Shown in pieces: positions 27,045-37,024 of a stretch of DNA of 64,000 bases (within the stretch, counting starts at the first letter, position 1; every line of letters starts with the position of its first letter). Both the position numbers and the translations under genes were made by a program. Source of the DNA: Nocardia vermiculata NBRC 100427 (GTDB taxonomy: Bacteria > Actinomycetota > Actinomycetes > Mycobacteriales > Mycobacteriaceae). The notes beneath the pieces were generated by a model. It made no database searches and was not told the DNA's origin. It saw nothing but the letters and a program-made list of their open reading frames with translations. The DNA lies in assembly GCF_001613265.1 (NCBI RefSeq), contig NZ_BDCA01000006.1:124001-188000 (forward strand). Reading direction: 5' to 3'.

Positions 27045-27848
27045 TTACGGATTGGACGGATCGCCCGCCGACGGGGTCTCCGGCTCGGTTTTCGCATCCT
27101 TCTTCGCGCCCTTGCCGACTGCCTTACCGGCTGCGCTGTCGGCGTCCAGCAGTGATTCGAGCGTGGCGCGGGTGATTCTGCGGAATGCACGACGCGGCCG
27201 GGCCTGTTCCAAGGTCGCCACCTCGAGGGAGGACACGGCAATACCTTTGGTGTCCTTGTCACCGTTGTCCGGCGACCCCTTCTGCAACGCTTCGACGGCC
27301 GTGCGGATCGCGGCACCCAATTCCAGTCCCGGCTGGTAGGTGTCCTTGAGCGCGGTGCTGATGGGGTCGGTATTTCCGCCCATCACCACGAAGTCGCGTT
27401 CGTCGACGATGGAGCCGTCGAAGTTGATCCGGTACAACACCGAGTTCGACGCCTGTTCGGGGTAGCCGACCTCACCGATGCAGATCTCCACCTCGTAGGG
27501 CTTGAGCTGATCGGTGAAGATGGTGCCCAGCGTCGAGGCGTACATGTTCGCCAGCGCACGGCCCGTCACATCCCGCCGGTCGTACTGGTACCCGCGCAGG
27601 TCCGCCTGCAGAATTCCGCCGCGGCGCAGGCTGTCGAACTCGTTGTACTTACCGACCGCGGCGAATCCCACCCGGTCGTAGAGCTCACTCACCTTGTGCA
27701 GCGTCGCCGAGGGATTCTCGGCGACGAACAGCACGCCCTTGTCGTACACCAGCGCCACCACACTGCGTCCCCGGGCGATACCTTTGCGCGCAAGTTCGGT
27801 CTTGTCGCGCATGATCTGTTCGGCCGACGCGTAGTACGGCAGTGTCAT
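27045..27848 (-). CDS. prcA: Proteasome subunit alpha
   Basis: A 267-residue alpha subunit forming the gated outer rings of the 20S core. [20 protein letters not shown] is the N-terminal gate region; [20 protein letters not shown] and the rest are the proteasome fold without catalytic Thr. It is longer than the M. tuberculosis subunit (248) because of a Lys/Ala/Pro-rich tail. It follows prcB by 40 bases in the pup-prcB-prcA operon. The ATPase that opens it is encoded at 35082-36842. Confidence 0.96.
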   Translation of the reverse strand: MTLPYYASAEQIMRDKTELARKGIARGRSVVALVYDKGVLFVAENPSATLHKVSELYDRVGFAAVGKYNEFDSLRRGGILQADLRGYQYDRRDVTGRALANMYASTLGTIFTDQLKPYEVEICIGEVGYPEQASNSVLYRINFDGSIVDERDFVVMGGNTDPISTALKDTYQPGLELGAAIRTAVEALQKGSPDNGDKDTKGIAVSSLEVATLEQARPRRAFRRITRATLESLLDADSAAGKAVGKGAKKDAKTEPETPSAGDPSNP

Positions 27849-27888
27849 GCTGTAATTCCTTCCCCTACTACCTCCGGCCGCCGACCGT

Positions 27889-28740
27889 TCACGCGGGCGC
27901 ACCTCCCTGTTCTGCCGCTGCCCGCGCCGCACCGATCGTCCGCGCGGTCTCTTCCAGGCGCTCGCCGGAAACCTCCAGCGCGCCTTCGGCATTGATGACG
28001 GCGGCGGTCGGGTAGATCCCGCGCAGCAGATCGGGGCCGCCGGTGGCGGTGTCGTCGTCGGAAGCGTCGACCAGCGCTTCCACCGCGATCTGCAGGGCAC
28101 GATCCTCGTCGATATCGCGGCTGTAGGTCTTCTTCAGCGACGATTTCGCGAACATCGACCCCGACCCGATGGCGGTGTAGCCGAAGCGTTCCTCACTGCG
28201 GCCGCCGACCATGTCGTAGGACACGATGCGACCGGCACGCTCGGGGTCGGTGGCCTCGAGGTCGTAACCGACGAGCAGCGGTACCGCCGCCATGCCCTGC
28301 ATGGCGGCGGGCAGATTGTCGCGCACCATTTTCGACAGCTTGTTGGCCTTGCCGTCGAAGGTGAGTGATACGCCCTCGATCTTCTCGTAGTGTTCCAGTT
28401 CCACCGCGAACAGCCGGATCATCTCCACCGCGACGCCCACGGTCCCGGCGATACCCGCTGCCGAGAACGTGTCGGTGATGTACACCTTGTCGATATCGCG
28501 GCTGGCCAGCAGGTTTCCCTGAGTGGCCCGGCGGTCGCCGGCGATCAGCACACCGCCGCGGTAGGTCACCGCGACGATGGTGGTGCCGTGCGGTGCCAGC
28601 TCGCTGGTGGTACCGGACTGCCCGGAGGCCGCGCCGAAGCCGTTGCCAGGCAACAGTTCCGGCGCGTTGGCCCGCAGATGTTCGGAGAAGGAGGAGAGGG
28701 CGTACCCCATGTGGAGCCGCGAGGGGTCACCTGATGTCAC
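27889..28740 (-). CDS. prcB: Proteasome subunit beta
   Basis: A 283-residue precursor. Autocleavage after H51-G52 exposes catalytic T53 ([16 protein letters not shown]); D, K and G residues of the Ntn hydrolase site follow in [12 protein letters not shown] and [10 protein letters not shown]. The first 52 residues are the propeptide. The ATG overlaps the pup stop by four bases (ATGA), ensuring coupled translation. With PrcA it forms the core that degrades pupylated proteins. Confidence 0.97.
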   Translation of the reverse strand: MTSGDPSRLHMGYALSSFSEHLRANAPELLPGNGFGAASGQSGTTSELAPHGTTIVAVTYRGGVLIAGDRRATQGNLLASRDIDKVYITDTFSAAGIAGTVGVAVEMIRLFAVELEHYEKIEGVSLTFDGKANKLSKMVRDNLPAAMQGMAAVPLLVGYDLEATDPERAGRIVSYDMVGGRSEERFGYTAIGSGSMFAKSSLKKTYSRDIDEDRALQIAVEALVDASDDDTATGGPDLLRGIYPTAAVINAEGALEVSGERLEETARTIGAARAAAEQGGAPA

Positions 28741-28931
28741 TGGCCGCCTTTCTGAACGTAAGCACGCACGAAGTCCTCGGCGTTCTCCTCGAGCACGTCA
28801 TCGATCTCGTCGAGCAGGTCGTCGGTATCGTCGGCCAGCTTTTCGCGGCGCTCCTGTCCCGCGGCCTCCGCACCGGCCGTGTCGTCGTCCTCGTCGCCAC
28901 CACCGGCGCGCTTGGTCTGCTCTTGTGCCAT
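28737..28931 (-). CDS. pup: Prokaryotic ubiquitin-like protein Pup
   Basis: A 64-residue, mostly disordered tag ending in K-G-G-Q. Because it ends in Gln64, not Glu, it needs deamidation by Dop before PafA can ligate it. The C-terminal half ([20 protein letters not shown]) is the acidic helix that binds the ATPase coiled coils. A GAGGAGG ribosome site lies eight to nine bases before the ATG. It is the first gene of the operon with prcB and prcA. Confidence 0.97.
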   Translation of the reverse strand: MAQEQTKRAGGGDEDDDTAGAEAAGQERREKLADDTDDLLDEIDDVLEENAEDFVRAYVQKGGQ

Positions 28932-28991
28932 AGCAGCCGACCTCCTCTGTGATCATCGGCGAGCACCGGAAACCTCCGATGCTCGTACTTC

Positions 28992-29015
28992 AACACTACC
29001 CAGCAACTCCGACAA
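28992..29015 (-). promoter_or_regulatory. Weak PafBC-type promoter candidate upstream of pup
   Basis: On the minus strand TTGTCGGAGT, seven bases, then TAGTGT(T). The first six bases and the -10 match the RecA-NDp pattern but the GTGG part is changed. The pup ATG is about 60 bases downstream. Regulation by PafBC is speculative; it may just be a vegetative promoter. Confidence 0.35.
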
Positions 29016-29050
29016 CAGGGCGGATTACCTCGCAATGAGGCATCCGCCGG

Positions 29051-30550
29051 TCAGGAGGTCAGCTGTTTGACCAGTTCGGCCGCGCTGCCCGCCCCCTCCA
29101 GCAACTCGCCCACATGGGATTTGGTCCCACGGCGCGGTTCCAGAGTGGGAATGCGCACCAGCGAATCCCCACCCAGGTCGAAGATCACCGAATCCCAGCT
29201 GGCCGCGGCGATATCGGCACCGAAACGGCGCAGGCATTCGCCGCGGAAATACGCACGAGTGTCGGTCGGCGGGGTGGTCATCGCAGCGGTGACCTCCGCT
29301 TCGGTGACCAGGCGCTCCATCGAGCCGCGCGCGACCAGCCGGTTGTAGAGCCCCTTGTCCAGCCGCACGTCGGAATACTGCAGATCCATCAGATGCAGCT
29401 TCGGCGCCGCCCAGCCCAGCCCCTCCCGGCTGCGCATCCCCTCGAACAGGCGCAGCTTGGCCGGCCAGTCCAGCAGATGCGCGCATTCCATCGGATCGCG
29501 TTCGAGCAGATCCAGCACGTGTGCCCACTTCTCGAGCACATCGGTGACCCGCGCATCCGCGGTCCCCTCGCGATCGTGGAACTTCTCCGCCCGATCGAGG
29601 TAGATCCGTTGCAGCGCAAGGCCGGTCAGTTCACGTCCGTCGGCCAGGGCCACGGTCGCCCGCAGGGTCGGGTCGTGACTGATGGTGTGCACCGCGGTCA
29701 CCGGTCGGGCCAGCTGCAGATCCGACAGATCCTCACCGGCCTCGATCAGGTCGAGGACCAGGGCGGTGGTACCGACCTTGAGATAGGTCGACCATTCGGC
29801 CAGGTTGGCGTCGCCGATGATCACGTGCAGCCGGCGATACTTGTCGGCGTCGGCGTGCGGCTCGTCGCGGGTATTGATGATGCCGCGTTTGAGCGTGGTC
29901 TCCAGCCCGACCTCGACCTCGATGTAGTCCGACCGCTGCGACAACTGGAATCCGGCGTGGTCCCCCGACTGCCCCAGGCCCACGCGGCCCGATCCGGTCA
30001 CCACCTGGCGCGAGGCGAAGAACGGCGTCAGGCCCACGATGATCTGGTTGAACGGCGTATCGCGGTTCATCAGATAGTTCTCGTGGGTGCCGTAGGAGGC
30101 ACCCTTACCGTCGACATTGTTCTTGTAGAGCTGCATGCGCGGCGCACCGGGCACACTCGAGGCGTGCCTGGCGGCCGCCTCCATCACACGCTCACCGGCC
30201 TTGTCCCAGATCACCGCGTCCATCGGGTCCACGACCTCGGGGGCCGAGTACTCCGGATGGGCGTGATCGACATAGAGGCGGGCACCGTTGGTGAGGATCA
30301 TATTCGCCGCGCCGACCTCGTCGGCATCGATCACCGGCGCGGGCCCGTTGAGCCGTCCCAGGTCGAATCCGCGCGCGTCGCGTAGCGGGGACTCCACCTC
30401 GTAGTCCCAGCGTGTGCGCTTGGCGCGGGGCACTCCCTCGGCCGCCGCATAGGCCAGCACCGCCTGAGTCGATGTGAGAATCGGGTTGGCCGAGGGTTCG
30501 GTTGGCGTGGAGATGCCGTACTCGACCTCGATTCCGATGATGCGCTGCAT
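29051..30550 (-). CDS. dop: Pup deamidase/depupylase Dop
   Basis: A 499-residue paralogue of Paf[17 protein letters not shown] begins the glutamine-synthetase-like fold; [20 protein letters not shown] and [19 protein letters not shown] parallel PafA motifs. It converts Pup-Gln to Pup-Glu and removes Pup from substrates. The loop near residues 35-70 ([15 protein letters not shown]) is the Dop-specific insertion. It lies directly upstream of pup with a 119-bp gap; TAGGCT seven bases before the ATG suggests a short leader. Confidence 0.96.
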   Translation of the reverse strand: MQRIIGIEVEYGISTPTEPSANPILTSTQAVLAYAAAEGVPRAKRTRWDYEVESPLRDARGFDLGRLNGPAPVIDADEVGAANMILTNGARLYVDHAHPEYSAPEVVDPMDAVIWDKAGERVMEAAARHASSVPGAPRMQLYKNNVDGKGASYGTHENYLMNRDTPFNQIIVGLTPFFASRQVVTGSGRVGLGQSGDHAGFQLSQRSDYIEVEVGLETTLKRGIINTRDEPHADADKYRRLHVIIGDANLAEWSTYLKVGTTALVLDLIEAGEDLSDLQLARPVTAVHTISHDPTLRATVALADGRELTGLALQRIYLDRAEKFHDREGTADARVTDVLEKWAHVLDLLERDPMECAHLLDWPAKLRLFEGMRSREGLGWAAPKLHLMDLQYSDVRLDKGLYNRLVARGSMERLVTEAEVTAAMTTPPTDTRAYFRGECLRRFGADIAAASWDSVIFDLGGDSLVRIPTLEPRRGTKSHVGELLEGAGSAAELVKQLTS

Positions 30551-30629
30551 ATGTCGAGCCTAGGCGACGGAAGCGTTTTCCGGGCACGCGCGGGCGGACC
30601 GGCCCGCCTGCTCCCCGGGGGCGGACGGG

Positions 30630-30998
30630 CTAGAGCACCGATCGCACCGTCTGCTCGTCGCGCGCCAGCACGGCGCGGCCGTCCGGGGTCACCACGATGG
30701 GACGCTGGATGAGTTTCGGCGTACCCGCCAGTGCCTCTATCCACTGGTCGCGGTCCGCTTCGGTACGCGACCAGCCCGGCATCCCGAGTTCTTTCGCCTC
30801 CGGCTCCGCCAGGCGAGTGATATCCCACGGCTGCAGCCCGAGCCGGGTCAGCACGGATCGTAGTTCCGCGGCGGTCGGTGGTTCGTCGAGATAGCGCCGC
30901 TCGATGTAGTCCACCCCGGCCTCGTCCAGCGCCGCCTTGGCCGCACGGCTCTTCGAGCAGCGAGGGTTGTGCCAGATCTGAGTCTTTTCCGATGTCAT
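30630..30998 (-). CDS. ArsC-family reductase
   Basis: A 122-residue thioredoxin-fold protein. IWHNPRCSKSR holds the single active-site Cys used by glutaredoxin-coupled arsenate reductases; KLIQRPIVVT is the conserved basic block. The ATG at 30996-30998 gives standard length. There is no arsenite transporter or ArsR nearby, so an arsenic role is not implied; YfgD/Spx-like relatives have other or unknown roles. It is not coupled to dop (79-bp gap). Confidence 0.85.
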   Translation of the reverse strand: MTSEKTQIWHNPRCSKSRAAKAALDEAGVDYIERRYLDEPPTAAELRSVLTRLGLQPWDITRLAEPEAKELGMPGWSRTEADRDQWIEALAGTPKLIQRPIVVTPDGRAVLARDEQTVRSVL

Positions 30999-31039
30999 AT
31001 CCGAAACCCTAATCGGCCGACGACGGCGTCGGCGGTGGG

Positions 31040-31930
31040 TCAGAGCTGCCAGGAGCGGAATTCGATGCACTGGCCGGGACGGACCTGCCCCAGCGCATCG
31101 ACATCGGCGTCGATCACCGTCCCCACCACCGGATATCCGCCGGTGATGGGGCGATCGGCCAGCAGCACCACGGGACGGCCCGCCGGTGGCACCTGAATCG
31201 CGCCGAGAGCCATTCCCTCCGTGGGTAGTTCGCCGGTGTCGACGCGCTGCAGTGCCGGCGCGTCCGCGCACCGTTCCAGCCGCACCCCGATCCGATCGAT
31301 CTCGGTCGACACCTGCCAGGCGCCGGTGAACAGGTCGGTGGCATTGCGGAACCAGTCGGCACGGGGGCCCAGCAACACCCGCGGCCGCACCGTCGCATCC
31401 GTGGGCCCGGCGACGGGCGCGACGTCGACGAGCGGCCAGCCGTGCGGTGGCGCCCCCACCGGCACGGTGTCGTCGCGGCGCAGCGGAGCGGGCCCGATCC
31501 CTGCCATGGTGTCGCGACTGCGTGAGCCGAGCACCGGCTCCACCGCGATACCGCCACGCACCGCCAGATAGCAGCGCAGCCCGGTCGCGGCCGTACCGAG
31601 CCGCACTCGCTGCCCGGCGCCGACGAACAACACCGAGGCCGGTGGTTCGTGCCGGCCGGCCACGGTGATCGGCACGGATGCGCCGGTCACCGCCACGACC
31701 GCCGGTATCTCGAACTCCACCTCGAGTCCGCCCAGCATGCATTCGACGGCAGCAGCCGATTCAGCATTGCCCACCAGCCGGTTCGCCAGCCGCAGCGCAC
31801 CACGGTCGACGGCTCCCGAGACGCCGACTCCCGCGTGGAACCATCCCGGCCGGCCGAGATCCTGAATCGTGCTCAGCGCGCCGGGCTCGAGCACACGCAT
31901 CCGGCCCCGCGCCACCCGGGCGGGGCTCAT
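31040..31930 (-). CDS. pxpC: 5-oxoprolinase subunit C (KipA/PxpC family)
   Basis: A 296-residue member of the biotin-dependent carboxyltransferase-like AHS2 domain family. MRVLEPGALSTIQDLGRPG and the AVRGGIAVEPVLGSRSRDT block are diagnostic. With PxpA and PxpB it hydrolyses 5-oxoproline to glutamate using ATP. The ATG overlaps the pxpB stop by four bases, making it the third gene of a coupled operon. Confidence 0.92.
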   Translation of the reverse strand: MSPARVARGRMRVLEPGALSTIQDLGRPGWFHAGVGVSGAVDRGALRLANRLVGNAESAAAVECMLGGLEVEFEIPAVVAVTGASVPITVAGRHEPPASVLFVGAGQRVRLGTAATGLRCYLAVRGGIAVEPVLGSRSRDTMAGIGPAPLRRDDTVPVGAPPHGWPLVDVAPVAGPTDATVRPRVLLGPRADWFRNATDLFTGAWQVSTEIDRIGVRLERCADAPALQRVDTGELPTEGMALGAIQVPPAGRPVVLLADRPITGGYPVVGTVIDADVDALGQVRPGQCIEFRSWQL

Positions 31931-32559
31931 CGGCCCACCGCCTCGAAGCGGACGCTCGTCCCGGCTCGCAACAGGGCGGGTTCGGGCCGATCCAGATCCC
32001 ACAACGCCAGCTCGGTCCGTCCGATCAACTGCCAGCCTCCCGGTGAATCACGCGGATACACGGCGCTGTATCCACCGGCGAGGGCGACCGCACCGGCCGG
32101 AACCACGGTGCGCGCCTGGGCCCGGCGTGGGACCGCCAGCGCGGCGTCCGGGGACCGGAGATATCCGAACCCGGGCGCGAAACCGATGAATGCGCACCGC
32201 CACCGCGCCGCGGTGTGCCGACGGACGAGCTCGTCCGGGGGGATATCGAGGAGTTCGGCGGCGGCATCGAGGTCGGGCCCGTCGTAATGCACCGGCACGG
32301 ACACCACGTCGGCGGCGTCCGCCGCGGCGGTATCGGCGCCGGTGACCAGTGGCAGGGACCGCACCCGGCTCTCGATCCGCGCCGGATCCACACCCCGGTG
32401 CAGGGTGAGCAGTACGGTGCGCGCGGCAGGCAGCAGATCGGCCACTCCGTCGATCGGATCGGCCCGCAGCCGGTCGAGCAGGACAGGCAGCCGGGCCTCG
32501 TCGGACGGTTCGATCAGCAGCCCCCGGTCACCGGCGAGACGCACGCTCAGCTCGCTCAT
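31927..32559 (-). CDS. pxpB: 5-oxoprolinase subunit B (KipI/PxpB family)
   Basis: A 210-residue AHS1-domain protein. GDRGLLIEPSD at the start and CAFIGFAPGFGYLRSPD, VPAGAVALAGGYSAVYPRDS are conserved blocks of the family. It works with PxpA and PxpC in 5-oxoproline cleavage. It overlaps both neighbours by four bases, so stoichiometric synthesis is likely. Confidence 0.92.
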   Translation of the reverse strand: MSELSVRLAGDRGLLIEPSDEARLPVLLDRLRADPIDGVADLLPAARTVLLTLHRGVDPARIESRVRSLPLVTGADTAAADAADVVSVPVHYDGPDLDAAAELLDIPPDELVRRHTAARWRCAFIGFAPGFGYLRSPDAALAVPRRAQARTVVPAGAVALAGGYSAVYPRDSPGGWQLIGRTELALWDLDRPEPALLRAGTSVRFEAVGR

Positions 32560-33305
32560 GCGAAGCTCCGCAACCGGACGCCCTTGTCCACCAGTGCCTG
32601 CCGGATCGAGCGAGCCATCCGCACCGCATCGGGCGAATCACCGTGTACGCAGAGGCTGCGTACCTGCACGCCGACCTGCGCGCCGTCCACCGTCGACGCA
32701 CGGCCGTCCACGGCGATCGATACCGCCTGGGCCAGGGCGGCCTCGGCGCCGAGCACGGCACCGGGTTGCCCACGCGGCACCAGGCGCGCCTGCGGGGTGT
32801 ACGCGCGATCGGCGAAACCTTCGGCATGGAACGGTATTTCGGCAGCCGCGGCCGACCTGGCCAGTTCCGAATCGGCGGGCCCGAGCAGGCTCGCGCCGCC
32901 GAAGGACACCAGGGCCGCCACCACCGCATCGGCCACCTCACGGTCGGCCGCCGCCGAGTGATACAGCGCGCCGTGCGGTTTCACGTAGCGAACGCGGTCG
33001 CCCGCGGCTCGGGCGAAGGCATCGAGCGCACCGATCTGATACAGCGATTCCGCGGTCAGGTCGTCCGGGGTCACGGCCATCGCACGGCGGCCGAAGCCCG
33101 CGAGATCGCGGTAGGAGATGTGGGCGCCGATCCGCACCGAATGCGCCACCGCGAGCTCGCAGGTGCGGCGCATGATCGACGGGTCACCGGCGTGGAAGCC
33201 ACACGCGATGTTGGCGCTGGTGACGATGTCGAGCAGGGCGGCGTCGTCGCCCATCGACCACGCCCCGAATCCCTCGCCGAGATCACTGTTCAGATCGATC
33301 ACCAT
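32556..33305 (-). CDS. pxpA: 5-oxoprolinase subunit A (LamB/YcsF family)
   Basis: A 249-residue TIM-barrel-like protein. MVIDLNSDLGEGFG, SANIACGFHAGDPSIM, VGAHISYRDL-like and YVKPHGALYH motifs are typical of LamB/YcsF proteins. It is the first gene of pxpA-pxpB-pxpC. I chose the ATG at 33303-33305; a longer in-frame version starting 22 codons earlier lacks the family N-terminus. The pathway salvages 5-oxoproline formed by glutamine or glutathione chemistry. Confidence 0.92.
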   Translation of the reverse strand: MVIDLNSDLGEGFGAWSMGDDAALLDIVTSANIACGFHAGDPSIMRRTCELAVAHSVRIGAHISYRDLAGFGRRAMAVTPDDLTAESLYQIGALDAFARAAGDRVRYVKPHGALYHSAAADREVADAVVAALVSFGGASLLGPADSELARSAAAAEIPFHAEGFADRAYTPQARLVPRGQPGAVLGAEAALAQAVSIAVDGRASTVDGAQVGVQVRSLCVHGDSPDAVRMARSIRQALVDKGVRLRSFA

Positions 33306-33467
33306 CGCGCACGACCTCCCGCCTGAGCTGTTTGCCTCCATCATCGTCCCTGCCCGCCCACAGTGCCGCATCGCGTGGGATCCGGTGGCGACGGTGAGCG
33401 CTCGCAGACGTTGTCGAGCACGCCACGGCGTGGGTACGCAGCCGCCGATCGCGGCGGATTCCCCGGC

Positions 33468-34148
33468 CTACCCGGAGGAGGTCACCGCGCCCGCCCAGGC
33501 GGCAAAGGCGCCCGGGTTGCGGGTCTGCAGCAGCACTCGTCCCGGTCCGGAGAAGTCGAAGACCAGCCCCTCCCCGGACGTGAACGACTGCAACGAACGT
33601 CCCGATACGGCCCGGCGGATCCCGAATTTCATCGCCAGGTCGTAGGCCACCACGTGACCACTGTCGATGGTCACCACTTCACCCGGACGCAGATCGATCA
33701 CATCCAGGGCGCCGAAGACTCCGACGACGACCTCGCCCTGCCCCTGGGCACGCAGACCGAAGCCACCCTCCCCACCGAACATGTTGGCGAAGCCACCCCA
33801 CTTCGCCTCGACCTGTACACCATGAGAATTCGCGATCCAGCCGCCCCGACTGATGAAATACGGCCGGTCCGCGGCGATCGGCAACGCCAGCATGTCGCCC
33901 GGCAGCGCGGGGGCGACATCCACCCATCCGCCTTCCGGTGGCGCGGTGAACGTGGAGACGAAGAACGACTCCCCCGCCAGGACCGAACGTTTCAGTCCCG
34001 CAAGGAATCCCCCTTCCGCCTTCGCGGACAGGCCCACGCCTGCGGAATGAGCCACCATCGCGCCGGTCTCCGCGCGCAGCGGCTCCCCACCGTCGAGAAA
34101 ACACCGCGCCACCGTCGACGACGGGTTGTGCCGCAACTGCACCTTCAT
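33468..34148 (-). CDS. AIM24-family protein
   Basis: A 226-residue beta-rich protein of the AIM24 (tryptophan-RNA-binding attenuator-like) family. MKVQLRHNPSSTVARCFLDG, GAMVAHSAGV, LAGESFFVSTFTAP and GVFGALDVIDLRPGE fit the conserved repeats. Its bacterial role is unknown; the fold assembles into rings in relatives. It is divergent from the exported cyclophilin. A 160-bp gap toward pxpA holds nothing I could identify. Confidence 0.8.
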   Translation of the reverse strand: MKVQLRHNPSSTVARCFLDGGEPLRAETGAMVAHSAGVGLSAKAEGGFLAGLKRSVLAGESFFVSTFTAPPEGGWVDVAPALPGDMLALPIAADRPYFISRGGWIANSHGVQVEAKWGGFANMFGGEGGFGLRAQGQGEVVVGVFGALDVIDLRPGEVVTIDSGHVVAYDLAMKFGIRRAVSGRSLQSFTSGEGLVFDFSGPGRVLLQTRNPGAFAAWAGAVTSSG

Positions 34149-34286
34149 ATCGGCCGAGGTTAGCAGCGCGCCGCCGGCCGGGGGCTGCGCTGTGCGGTAT
34201 CACCCCCCGCTCACGGGCACGGCATGCGATGATGCCGAGCGACCGACGCAGCAACCGGATACGTATTCGTCGAAAGGCCCGCCCAG

Positions 34287-35006
34287 GTGCACATCGCTTC
34301 GCAATTCTCGCAGCCCCGCCCGGACCGTCCCTCCCGCCGATCGCGCAGAACGGCGGTGCGCTGCGGGGTGGCGGCGGCCGGAGCGGCGATCGCACTACTG
34401 ACCGCAGGGCCGGCCGCGGCGGCTCCCGTCCCGGTACACACGCAGACACCGGGTTGTATGACACCGGGCGACGGCGTACCCAACGGCAAACAATGGCCCG
34501 CCGAGCCGGCCATGACCGTCGATCCGAACGCCGGCTACACCGCGACGCTGCAAACGAACTGCGGCACGATCACCGCAACACTCGACGCCGCGGCCGCACC
34601 GCATACGGTCAACTCGTTCGCATTCCTGGCCGGTGAGCAGTACTTCGACAACACGCGGTGCCATCGCGTCACCACCGAGGGCATCTTCGTGCTGCAGTGC
34701 GGCGATCCCACCGGTACCGGCACCGGCGGGCCCGGTTACCAGTTCGGCGACGAGAATCTCGCCGGGGCGACGTATCCGGCCGGCACGCTCGCCATGGCCA
34801 ATTCCGGGCCGAACACCAACGGCAGCCAGTTCTTCCTGGTGTACTCCGACAGCCAACTGCCGCCCAACTACACCCCGTTCGGCCGTATCACCGACGGCAT
34901 GGATGTGTTGCAGAACATCGCCGCGGGCGGTACCAAGGACGGATCCGGCGACGGCGCACCGGCCACCGATATTGTGCTCGGCTCGGTGACCACTGCCCGG
35001 CGCTGA
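34287..35006 (+). CDS. Exported cyclophilin-type peptidyl-prolyl isomerase
   Basis: A 239-residue protein. Residues 1-46 form a signal peptide with SRRTAVRCG before a hydrophobic core ending in AGPAAAA-P, possibly a Tat signal. The mature domain is a cyclophilin (NSFAFLAGEQYFDNTRCHRV, QCGDPTGTGTGGPGYQFGDE, ANSGPNTNGSQFFLVYSD, TPFGRITDGMDVL). It assists folding of exported proteins at the cell surface. The GTG start follows AAAGG by about eight bases. A hairpin terminator lies 14 bases beyond the stop. Confidence 0.9.
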   Translation: MHIASQFSQPRPDRPSRRSRRTAVRCGVAAAGAAIALLTAGPAAAAPVPVHTQTPGCMTPGDGVPNGKQWPAEPAMTVDPNAGYTATLQTNCGTITATLDAAAAPHTVNSFAFLAGEQYFDNTRCHRVTTEGIFVLQCGDPTGTGTGGPGYQFGDENLAGATYPAGTLAMANSGPNTNGSQFFLVYSDSQLPPNYTPFGRITDGMDVLQNIAAGGTKDGSGDGAPATDIVLGSVTTARR

Positions 35007-35020
35007 CAACCGGATACGAC

Positions 35021-35053
35021 GAAGGCCGCGCTCGCACTGCGGGCGCGGCCTTC
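35021..35053. terminator. Bidirectional hairpin terminator
   Basis: GAAGGCCGCGC (35021-35031) and GCGCGGCCTTC (35043-35053) make a perfect 11-bp stem with an 11-base loop. It lies between the convergent cyclophilin and arc genes and is followed by a short T-containing stretch (GTGTATT). Confidence 0.8.
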
Positions 35054-35081
35054 GTGTATTCGGTGTAGGGCTACCCGAGGC

Positions 35082-36842
35082 TCACAGGTACTGCCCCGTA
35101 TTGGATTCGGTATCGATCGCCCGGCTGGCCGAGGCGTTCTTACCGGTGACCAGCGTGCGGATGTAGACGATCCGCTCGCCCTTCTTGCCCGAGATCCGTG
35201 CCCAGTCATCGGGATTGGTGGTGTTGGGCAGGTCCTCGTTCTCGGAGAACTCGTCCACGATCGAGTCGAACAGGTGCTGGATACGCAGTCCGGGATTACC
35301 GGTTTCCAGTACGGACTTGATCGCGTACTTCTTGGACCGGTCCACGATGTTCTGGATCATGGCACCGGAGTTGAAGTCCTTGAAGTACAGCACTTCCTTG
35401 TCGCCGTTGGCGTAGGTGACCTCCAGGAAGCGGTTGTCCTCGCTCTCGGCGTACATCCGGTCCACGACCCGCTCGATCATCGCCTTCACGCACTTGGTGC
35501 GATCACCGGAGAACTCCGCGATGTCGTCGGCGTGCAGCGGCAGCCCGTCGGTCAGGTACTTGGAGAAGATGTCCTGCGCCGCTTCGGCATCCGGCCGTTC
35601 GATCTTGATCTTTACATCGAGACGGCCCGGACGCAGAATCGCCGGATCGATCATGTCCTCACGGTTGGAGGCACCGATCACGATCACGTTCTCGAGGCCT
35701 TCCACACCGTCGATCTCCGACAGCAACTGCGGCACCACGGTCGTCTCCACATCCGAGGAAACGCCGGAACCACGGGTCCGGAAGATCGAGTCCATCTCGT
35801 CGAAGAACACGATCACCGGGGTACCTTCGGACGCCTTCTCCCGGGCCCGCTGGAAGATGATCCGGATATGGCGCTCGGTCTCACCGACGAACTTGTTCAG
35901 CAGTTCGGGGCCCTTGATATTGAGGAAGAAGGACTTGGCTTCCTTGGCGTCCTCACCGCGGGCCTCGGCGATCTTCTTGGCCAGCGAATTGGCCACGGCC
36001 TTCGCGATCAGCGTCTTACCGCATCCCGGCGGGCCGTAGAGCAGCACACCCTTCGGGGGACGCAACGCGTACTCGTGGAACAGATCCTTGTGCAGGAACG
36101 GCAATTCCACCGCGTCGCGAATCTGCTCGATCTGACGGCCGAGACCGCCGATGTCCTCGTAGCCGACATCGGGCACCTCTTCGAGGACCAGATCCTCGAC
36201 CTCGGCCTTGGGAATCCGCTCGAACGCGAAGCCGGCCTTGCTGTCGACCAGCAGCGAGTCACCCGCGCGCAGACGGCGCACCGGCTGATTCGGGTCCTCG
36301 GTGTCGTCGGCGTCGACCAGGGCCGTCAGCGGACCGGACAGCCACACCACCCGCTCCTCGTCGGCATGGCCGACGACCAGGGCGCGACGCCCGTCGTCGA
36401 GGACCTCGCGCAGGGTTCCGATCTCTCCGGTCCGGTCGAAGGTGCCGGCCTCGACCACCGTGAGTGCCTCGTTCAGGCGCAGCGTCTGGCCGTAGTGCAG
36501 TTCGGCGGTATCGATGTTCGGCGAGCAGGTCAGGCGCATCTTGCGCCCGGAGGTGAACACATCCACCGTCTGGTCGTCGTACACCCCGATCAGCACGCCG
36601 TAGCCGCTGGGCGGCTGGCCCAGCCGGTCGACCTCCTCACGCAACGCCACCAACTGCTGACGGGCCTCTTTCAGGGTGTCCATCAGTTTGGTGTTGCGAA
36701 TCGTCAGCGAATCGATACGAGCTTCCAATTCCCTTGACCGATCCGGCGAGTCGGCGAGTTGCCTACGGAGTGCAGCCGCCTCGGCGCGTACCACCTCGAG
36801 TTCTCTCCAGGCCGCCGAATCCGAATTCTCGATGGGGCTCAT
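35082..36842 (-). CDS. arc: Proteasome-associated AAA+ ATPase ARC/Mpa
   Basis: A 586-residue hexameric unfoldase for pupylated proteins. Residues 10-75 form the coiled coil that binds Pup; about 77-205 are two OB domains; the AAA+ module has Walker A GPPGCGKT (270-277), [15 protein letters not shown], and [20 protein letters not shown]. The protein ends in G-Q-Y-L, the C-terminal motif whose Tyr docks in the proteasome pocket. It is monocistronic, about 4.5 kb from dop. Also called mpa in mycobacteria. Confidence 0.97.
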   Translation of the reverse strand: MSPIENSDSAAWRELEVVRAEAAALRRQLADSPDRSRELEARIDSLTIRNTKLMDTLKEARQQLVALREEVDRLGQPPSGYGVLIGVYDDQTVDVFTSGRKMRLTCSPNIDTAELHYGQTLRLNEALTVVEAGTFDRTGEIGTLREVLDDGRRALVVGHADEERVVWLSGPLTALVDADDTEDPNQPVRRLRAGDSLLVDSKAGFAFERIPKAEVEDLVLEEVPDVGYEDIGGLGRQIEQIRDAVELPFLHKDLFHEYALRPPKGVLLYGPPGCGKTLIAKAVANSLAKKIAEARGEDAKEAKSFFLNIKGPELLNKFVGETERHIRIIFQRAREKASEGTPVIVFFDEMDSIFRTRGSGVSSDVETTVVPQLLSEIDGVEGLENVIVIGASNREDMIDPAILRPGRLDVKIKIERPDAEAAQDIFSKYLTDGLPLHADDIAEFSGDRTKCVKAMIERVVDRMYAESEDNRFLEVTYANGDKEVLYFKDFNSGAMIQNIVDRSKKYAIKSVLETGNPGLRIQHLFDSIVDEFSENEDLPNTTNPDDWARISGKKGERIVYIRTLVTGKNASASRAIDTESNTGQYL

Positions 36843-36961
36843 GATGCTGCTCCTCCCAGTCCCGGTCTATCAACGCTACCGGGCGCGAACCGTTCTCGCT
36901 TTCCGACATGGTTTCGTCGTGATCACATCTCAGCTGCGGTCTACCGGCCCGGTCAACCATG

Positions 36962-36980
36962 TTAGCCTGCCCTAACCTAG
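36962..36980 (+). promoter_or_regulatory. Candidate IdeR/DtxR iron box upstream of the LppK-like gene
   Basis: TTAGCCTGCCCTAACCTAG matches 13 of 19 positions of the IdeR box TTAGGTTAGGCTAACCTAA, with the outer TTAG and CTAACCTA arms intact. It lies 45 bp before the lipoprotein start and about 120 bp before arc on the other strand. Iron control is an inference. Confidence 0.45.
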
Positions 36981-37024
36981 ATTCGGCGAGGGATTTCGCC
37001 GGACCGAACCGAAAGGTGTAGTCG

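Noticed and set aside
30630..30998. An arsenic-resistance island
   Set aside because: Only an ArsC-family protein is present, without ArsB/Acr3 or ArsR neighbours.
33306..33467. A possible short gene between pxpA and the AIM24 gene
   Set aside because: No frame with a ribosome site or recognisable product; it appears to be plain intergenic DNA.
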